From NCBI RefSeq assembly GCF_000764225.1, contig NZ_JQED01000031.1, positions 44,377 to 108,376 on the forward strand: a DNA stretch of 64,000 nt. The letters are read 5' to 3'. Numbering within the stretch: position 1 is the first letter of the stretch; every line of letters begins with the position of its first letter. This DNA comes from Colwellia psychrerythraea. GTDB taxonomy: Bacteria; Pseudomonadota; Gammaproteobacteria; Enterobacterales; Alteromonadaceae. The notes beneath the pieces were generated by a model that was not told the origin of the DNA, did no database searches, and saw nothing but the letters and a program-made list of their open reading frames with translations. A program made the translations under genes and the position numbers. Shown here one piece after another: positions 58,063-64,000 of this stretch.

Positions 58063-58104
58063 CACACAAAAAAAGGACGCAATTAAGCGTCCTTTTTTTG
58101 TGTG
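58063..58104. terminator. Strong bidirectional terminator
   Basis: An 18-bp perfect stem (CACACAAAAAAAGGACGC and its complement) with a 6-nt loop, between convergent NhaC-like and ligA genes. Confidence 0.9.
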
Positions 58105-58122
58105 AGCATTCAAGATTATTAA

Positions 58123-59007
<885 letters not shown>

Positions 59008-59114
59008 TCACTTTCCTACTCATTTCATATCAATATAAATATTTAGAATTAATACTAATTTTAAACATTTCAACTACACTTTGTCTAATTGAAAGCTTCA
59101 AATAGGAATTTTAA

Positions 59115-61277
59115 TTGTTAATTGAAGAAAAACTTCAGTCATTGTCGGCTTCTATACAGCCAGAATATTTCAGCGTTATAGAAGAGCATCTAAACAGCCG
59201 AAAATACGATAGAAAGTGCCTAACCTTGCATGTGCTAGATACATATTGGGGGCTACTAGAACTCCCTATAAAAAATAATGACAGCACAGACTTAACAAAG
59301 GCATTTGTATATATACGCTCACATCTGTGCCAAAACCACACAAGAATGGTTGCTACGATAAAGCTATCTGCGCTTCATAGCCTAACAAAACGATTAGCCA
59401 CCAAAGGAGTGATCACCTGCGTCTTCACATTCCCTTGTTACCCCAACTCCGACTCAACACATAAAGCATTCAAGGATCAAATAATACCTTCTGAAAGCCT
59501 TAGTAAAATTAAGAAGAAAAAAGTCGGTGCAGATGAAGAATTTAACGAAATGCTATCCAAAACCTGCACCCCAGAGATAGCTCAGAGATTAAAAGAGCAC
59601 GTCTACAATTTTAAACATGTAAAAAAACACAGAAAACCACTAAATGAATACTTGAATTTTGTATTTGGTGAAGACCCTATATGGTACGAACATCCGAAAA
59701 TGATTGAAGGTACACTACTCAAGTTTAGGAATAATCTTCTAAATAAAATCTGTAGAAATAGCGCTTACGGAAATTTTCAAAATGTAAAAAACTCCATGGC
59801 GGTTCTACGTGCCCATAACCTAATACCCAAGGAAACGGACTTTCCAGACAACTTAAGAAGATGCGTTAAAACCCAAAAAGTTAGGATAGACAACCCTCTT
59901 CTATGTACCACTGACATTTATGATGAACGAGATAAAGATCTGTTCAGGAACACATCTGATTTCATAAAAGGGCTAGCCTCTGATATTGACAATAATTTAA
60001 AACTATTACTTTATGAAGCAAGAAGAATAGTTTTTGAGGGTTACCGAAAGTATAAAGATCGATACAGGTTAATCTCTAAAAGTGAAAAAGATGAGTTCCT
60101 TAAGCACCCCGAACTTAGAGTAATAAAAACAGTCTGCAGACAAAGCGGTAAAAGTTGGGTAAAAGAATGTAACCCATTTGCATCATATGGTCGCTCAGGT
60201 CCAATAAGGATGAATAACCTTGTGGCTTACTTCGATCACTTTTACGAGTGCTTTACAAGTGGTGTAGTAAAACATAACTTGGAGGGTATTCGTTTCACTA
60301 AAGAAGTTCGACAATACCTTGGGTTGACAACAGTTGTAGCATCCGCGATGCAATTAATTATTGTTGAAGAGCTAGGGATTAACCCATATTCTTTATATAA
60401 AGTGAAAGTGTATTCAGATGGGCACGGGCATGAATTTATTCAAGTAACTGACGAAGGTTCAGTAAGAATTAGGGCTTTAAAACCCAGAGCTAGACATACT
60501 AAAACAAGAAAAACTGCTGGTTCTTCGGTCGATCTAATAGATATATCAGAACAGAATATTGATGCAGCTACTTGCCTAAAAATGGTTCTTGAAATGACCA
60601 AGCGAGCAAGAGAGTTCACAAACCAAAAAGAGCTCTGGTTATGCTCAACCCCAAATGGCATTGGAAATCCTCTTCCAGCAAGTTTTCAAAATGCATTCAA
60701 AAAAATCAGAAAAAAGGCAGCTAAAACAAGTGAACCATTAAAAAACGCTACATTAAAAAAAGTTCGCGCTTCAAAAGGAGTTTGGATTTATTTGGACTCC
60801 GATGGTGATTCACTAAAGACTGCCAATTATTTTGGAAACACCGTAAAAACAACTCTTGAGAGGTATGTACCTTATTACCTCTCTGAAATAGTGTATAGAG
60901 TAAAAATCAGATCCTTTCAGAATATTCTCTTGTTCATGACTGTAGCTCATGATGAATCACCAGCAAATTCACTTGGGTTAACTATTACAGAGTTTAGAAG
61001 CCAGATTGTAAAAGCTTTCGACACTCCAGATATGGGAGGTACTCTTTATGAGAGCCTTAAATCGCAAGCCCCAGAGCATGACACCTTCGAGGTTAAGTAT
61101 TTTTGCGTATCACTTAAAAACATAATCTTAGCATTGAAATACTCAAAAGAAGGTGAAAATCAAAGTCTCAAAGATAACTGTATAGCTGCGATTTCTAAAA
61201 TTTCAGAAGGCCCAGTCATCATGAAACAACTTCTTAGAAAGGCTGAAAAGAAGCTTAACAACTTAGAGGAAGGCTGA
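59115..61277 (+). CDS. Large integrase-like protein (TnpA-like position), degenerate
   Basis: A 720-aa basic protein starting at TTG with AGGA seven bases upstream. The C-terminal third has a faint tyrosine-recombinase outline: a possible box with LKKVRASKGVWIYLDSDGD, then GNTVKTTLERYVPYYLSE ending in a candidate Tyr. The canonical HxxR and first Arg are not evident, so catalysis is uncertain. It is the first gene of the three-gene module, 1 bp before the next. It may be a DNA-binding partner of the second recombinase. Confidence 0.55.
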   Translation: MLIEEKLQSLSASIQPEYFSVIEEHLNSRKYDRKCLTLHVLDTYWGLLELPIKNNDSTDLTKAFVYIRSHLCQNHTRMVATIKLSALHSLTKRLATKGVITCVFTFPCYPNSDSTHKAFKDQIIPSESLSKIKKKKVGADEEFNEMLSKTCTPEIAQRLKEHVYNFKHVKKHRKPLNEYLNFVFGEDPIWYEHPKMIEGTLLKFRNNLLNKICRNSAYGNFQNVKNSMAVLRAHNLIPKETDFPDNLRRCVKTQKVRIDNPLLCTTDIYDERDKDLFRNTSDFIKGLASDIDNNLKLLLYEARRIVFEGYRKYKDRYRLISKSEKDEFLKHPELRVIKTVCRQSGKSWVKECNPFASYGRSGPIRMNNLVAYFDHFYECFTSGVVKHNLEGIRFTKEVRQYLGLTTVVASAMQLIIVEELGINPYSLYKVKVYSDGHGHEFIQVTDEGSVRIRALKPRARHTKTRKTAGSSVDLIDISEQNIDAATCLKMVLEMTKRAREFTNQKELWLCSTPNGIGNPLPASFQNAFKKIRKKAAKTSEPLKNATLKKVRASKGVWIYLDSDGDSLKTANYFGNTVKTTLERYVPYYLSEIVYRVKIRSFQNILLFMTVAHDESPANSLGLTITEFRSQIVKAFDTPDMGGTLYESLKSQAPEHDTFEVKYFCVSLKNIILALKYSKEGENQSLKDNCIAAISKISEGPVIMKQLLRKAEKKLNNLEEG

Positions 61278-61278
61278 A

Positions 61279-63267
61279 ATGGAAAATACTGGATTATCCC
61301 CCTATAAAGAAAAACATGCCCCTAACGTATCAACAACCATAAGTGGGGTGGACTGTTATCCTAAACCAAGCTGGATGGTTAATAAAAGTATACTTGATAC
61401 TACTTGGGAAATGAGAAAAACAGGGCATTCATTAGAAGATAATCAGAATCATACTCAATGCCTTTCTTTTACTAAAGAAGTCTCTCACAACGAACTACTT
61501 ACAGATAAAAATAATCAAACTTTACTTGAGGACATAAGAAACAGCCTACTCTACTTAAATACTAAAGGAAAGATAACAAGAGCTGAGAGAACTTCTGATA
61601 TTTTGATAGCTGCGTGTCACTTGATACTTCATGCAAATGAACTACAAAGCTTAAAAAACAATAAGGCAATAAAAAGCTTAACGGAAATTAGCTTTGAACA
61701 TGTTAACGATTATTTACTATCGTATAAAGTAGAAAGGCAAGATTTTGATAAGTGCTTGAACACAATATTGAAGCGTTGGAATTCTAAAGGTCAAATCGAT
61801 TGGGGCTTTTTAAAAAAATCAATAAAGCTAACAACTAGGCGATTCGAAAGCCTAAAAGACAAATTAACAAAATATTTAGAAACACATCACGATGGGTTCA
61901 GCTCAAAAGTTGGTTATATCAAACAATGCCCTAATGCTTGCATTATTGAGTTCGACTTAGATCATGACTTAGCACCAAAAGTGAAAACAATATCAAATGA
62001 GGTATCAAAACTTCATGCCCTTTATACCGCGCGACCTAGCCAAAAACACAAATTCAGGCATGATGTTCAGAAGCTTTTTTCAAGTGGCTATACCATTTTC
62101 GATGATATGGTTGAACCCAAAAAGACGCCTCTTATGCCCGTTCAAGATGCTCTTCATACACTGTCATCGGCACTTCACTTTGTACGCACTTATGGACTAT
62201 CGTTCAGGACGTATCTTTCTTCACTATGCAAGGCAGAGAAAGTTCTAATAAATTCTAATGGCGTAAAGAATATACTTGATAATTTACGGGAATACCAACG
62301 TATGGTTTTTGAAAGCACCCCTATACCTGATCCACTAAGCGACTTAAATATTACTTCATGGCGTTATGAAAGCGAGCTTGATCTATATAAGAACGATTTT
62401 AGCGATGGCATCACTTTCGGAATAGCTGTCAGGCTATACATCGCCTCAATTTGGATACTTATCGCTAGTTTTTCTACCGCCAGAACAACATCACTTCTCA
62501 CGCTGAGGCGTTCCTGTTTTGTACAATCACCAATTGATGGTTTATTTGACCTAGTTTTACGCATACCAAAAAGCTCAGAAAGGTGGGAGCTTGAAGAGGT
62601 ACATAGACCAATCCCTGACTTAATATATGATTACGGCTTGGAATTCGCAGCATTTGTAAGCGAAATTGAGGAAAGACGTGGATTGGTTGGTGATGATAAG
62701 GGGTCTTACCTTTTCACTCGTACTCTCAATGCACGTTCAAGCACAGCATCTTTTTATCTTAACGAAACTCAAGAACACCAAAAAGCATTTGGCAGAGATG
62801 CCTTAGATGATTGCTTAGATACATTTTTCGACTGGATTGAATCTCCATTGACTAATGGTAAAAGATGGTACGCAAGAACACACCAATTCAGGCGGTTCTT
62901 TGCAGTTCTATATTTCAATTTTACTGATGGAGAAGGACTGGATGAACTCTCTTGGTTTATGGGACATGCCAATTTAGAGCAGACTTTTCATTATGCTGAA
63001 ATAGCTCCAACCGATGAATGGATTGAAGAAGCCGAATGTACTATTGCTAAAACCGGAGCCGCTTTAAATAAACATATTAATGCAGATGACGCTATTCGCG
63101 CCATTATTGATAAAGCAAGAAAGACATCGAAAGTATCTACTGTAATTGAACCTCTGGTACAAAAGTTAATTTCTGAGCATAAAGAAAAGACAAAACAGGA
63201 AGTTCACTTTTGCAGAATAGAAGGAAAAGATGTTTTCTTTTATTTCACTGAAAATAAAGGAAGTTAA
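61279..63267 (+). CDS. Tyrosine recombinase (TnpB-like position)
   Basis: A 662-aa site-specific recombinase. The catalytic set is visible: R402 (STARTTSLLTLRR), H535 and R538 (RTHQFRRFFA), H563 (WFMGHANLE) and Y572 (TFHYAEI). The ~380-residue N-terminal part is long and helical, as in TnpB of Tn554 (about 630 aa). GAGGAAG precedes the ATG. It is probably the enzyme that inserted the element into ligA together with its two neighbours. Confidence 0.85.
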   Translation: MENTGLSPYKEKHAPNVSTTISGVDCYPKPSWMVNKSILDTTWEMRKTGHSLEDNQNHTQCLSFTKEVSHNELLTDKNNQTLLEDIRNSLLYLNTKGKITRAERTSDILIAACHLILHANELQSLKNNKAIKSLTEISFEHVNDYLLSYKVERQDFDKCLNTILKRWNSKGQIDWGFLKKSIKLTTRRFESLKDKLTKYLETHHDGFSSKVGYIKQCPNACIIEFDLDHDLAPKVKTISNEVSKLHALYTARPSQKHKFRHDVQKLFSSGYTIFDDMVEPKKTPLMPVQDALHTLSSALHFVRTYGLSFRTYLSSLCKAEKVLINSNGVKNILDNLREYQRMVFESTPIPDPLSDLNITSWRYESELDLYKNDFSDGITFGIAVRLYIASIWILIASFSTARTTSLLTLRRSCFVQSPIDGLFDLVLRIPKSSERWELEEVHRPIPDLIYDYGLEFAAFVSEIEERRGLVGDDKGSYLFTRTLNARSSTASFYLNETQEHQKAFGRDALDDCLDTFFDWIESPLTNGKRWYARTHQFRRFFAVLYFNFTDGEGLDELSWFMGHANLEQTFHYAEIAPTDEWIEEAECTIAKTGAALNKHINADDAIRAIIDKARKTSKVSTVIEPLVQKLISEHKEKTKQEVHFCRIEGKDVFFYFTENKGS

Positions 63268-63269
63268 CA

Positions 63270-63794
63270 ATGTCAAAATATAAACTAGGCGAAACATCAA
63301 AAGAGGTAACAAACAAAAAAAACGCGATTACCAAGTCAATAATGAATAAAGCGGAGCTAATCAATTCCATTAATTCAGTAGAGGATATTTTCCCATCACT
63401 GAATATTAAAAGGGACTTCATAGCAGAAGCGTCTGTTCACAAATGGAGTGATAATGATTTATCAGTTATATCGTGCTCTTGGAATACAGCTCACGCAGAA
63501 CATAATACCAAACCTCTTAAGGCACTTAAAAAGGCTATCGAGAATGCAAACAAAAGACTTACAAATACCGAAAGTTATGGCAAAAGCTCACAAAACATAT
63601 CAACTGATAAGGCAACAAATAAACTTAGTAAAGAGAACGAAGAACTTAAAAAATCATTAGCAGAGGTATACCGTGCTTACATGCAATTAGTTGAACGCTA
63701 CCGTGAGGATCAGGTGATAGATAATGCCATTAGAAAATTGATCCTAGAGCAAGCTCGCATACTTGGAAAACAACGTGTTGAAGAAGTTAAGTAA
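63270..63794 (+). CDS. Small coiled-coil protein of the recombinase module (TnpC-like position)
   Basis: A 174-aa charged protein. The C-terminal half, from LSKENEELKKSLAEVYRAYM on, is a predicted coiled coil; the N-terminal half is helical with no known motif. ATG follows AAGGAAGTTAACA, 2 bp after the recombinase stop. In Tn554, tnpC encodes a small accessory protein affecting orientation and frequency of insertion; position and size suggest the same role. Confidence 0.65.
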   Translation: MSKYKLGETSKEVTNKKNAITKSIMNKAELINSINSVEDIFPSLNIKRDFIAEASVHKWSDNDLSVISCSWNTAHAEHNTKPLKALKKAIENANKRLTNTESYGKSSQNISTDKATNKLSKENEELKKSLAEVYRAYMQLVERYREDQVIDNAIRKLILEQARILGKQRVEEVK

Positions 63795-63904
63795 TGTCAA
63801 CAGTCGTTATTGCTGACCAGCCAGATCTTGGCAGCATATTAACTAGCAGCAGAAGAACTGAAAGATCGAAATGTTGCATATTCTCATGCATCGCGATCAC
63901 CTAA
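63794..63904 (+). pseudogene. Truncated fourth gene of the module
   Basis: An ATG overlaps the previous stop (TAATG) and opens 36 codons (MSTVVIADQPDLGSIL at its start) that run into the repeat array and stop. The tight coupling suggests a genuine gene whose 3' part was lost to an insertion near 63887. Confidence 0.4.
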
Positions 63905-64000
63905 TACCATCTAAGCCGATCACCTAATACCATCCATCGCGATCACTCAATACCATCGATGCCGATCACTTTTCGGTCAAAATGGTATTGAGTGATCGGC
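63887..64000. repeat. 23-bp-spaced terminal repeat array, probable IS21-type end (partial)
   Basis: CGATCAC occurs at 63894, 63917, 63940 and 63963, exactly 23 bp apart. The first two copies extend to CGATCACCTAATACCAT and the third to CGATCACTCAATACCAT, whose inverted copy is at 63982-63998. GCCGATCACT (63961) and AGTGATCGGC (63991) are perfect inverted repeats. Multiple terminal repeats and a TG at 63887 suit the end of an IS21-family element, whose genes would lie right of the window. Confidence 0.55.

Noticed and set aside
63887..64000. CRISPR array
   Set aside because: The units are adjacent with 23-bp period and near-identical throughout, without unique spacers of usual length, and one unit is inverted.

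Overview
The window reads as the chromosome of a marine gammaproteobacterium of the Alteromonadales, most like Colwellia. This rests on AT-rich coding sequence, the core gene order tpiA-secG-tRNA-Leu / glmM-folP-ftsH-rlmE / yhbY / greA-carB-carA-dapB, and the general character of the proteins. The assignment is by recognition only; no database was searched.

Layout. (1) 1-18 kb: the end of a 3-hydroxyisobutyrate dehydrogenase gene, then a catabolic and transport cluster. One arm on the minus strand holds a YCF48-like repeat protein, an RND/MMPL transporter, an aldehyde dehydrogenase and an acyl-CoA ligase. An AraC-type regulator separates it from a plus-strand arm with DUF1302 and DUF1329 envelope proteins and a GMC alcohol dehydrogenase. 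Together these suggest uptake of a hydrophobic alcohol-type substrate and its oxidation alcohol -> aldehyde -> acid -> acyl-CoA. A TDT-family transporter, a PhyH-type dioxygenase, a small lipoprotein and a cytochrome c follow. (2) About 18.0-37.3 kb: a genomic island. It is flanked by a 77-bp imperfect direct repeat made of the 3' end of tRNA-Leu(GAG) plus its terminator, and a small tyrosine recombinase and a RadC-like fragment lie near the tRNA end. The cargo is almost all defence: Mrr endonuclease, a complete type I restriction-modification system (hsdM, hsdS, hsdR), a Kiwa-like pair (kwaA, kwaB), and a Hachiman-like pair (hamA, hamB). Directly behind hamB come a membrane-anchored dCTP-deaminase/dUTPase-fold protein and a ThyX thymidylate synthase. 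An LRAT-like papain-fold membrane protein and a divergent XRE regulator close the left end. (3) 37.3-58 kb: core chromosome (tRNA-Leu, secG, tpiA, glmM, folP, ftsH, rlmE, yhbY, greA, carB, carA, dapB, fklB, putP, an EAL-HDOD protein and an NhaC-type antiporter). (4) 58.1-64 kb: ligA is cut off at about the middle of the protein, and a second mobile element begins exactly there. It has a three-gene recombinase module arranged like Tn554 (a 720-aa degenerate integrase-like protein, a 662-aa tyrosine recombinase, a 174-aa coiled-coil protein). The window ends in a 23-bp-spaced terminal-repeat array, probably the end of an IS21-type insertion.

The most promising candidate for an undescribed system is the minus-strand unit hamA-hamB-(dCTP deaminase-like membrane protein)-thyX. 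It joins a helicase/nuclease anti-phage pair to two pyrimidine-nucleotide proteins. One of these has the fold of dCTP deaminase but appears to lack its catalytic Glu, and carries a transmembrane helix and coiled coil.
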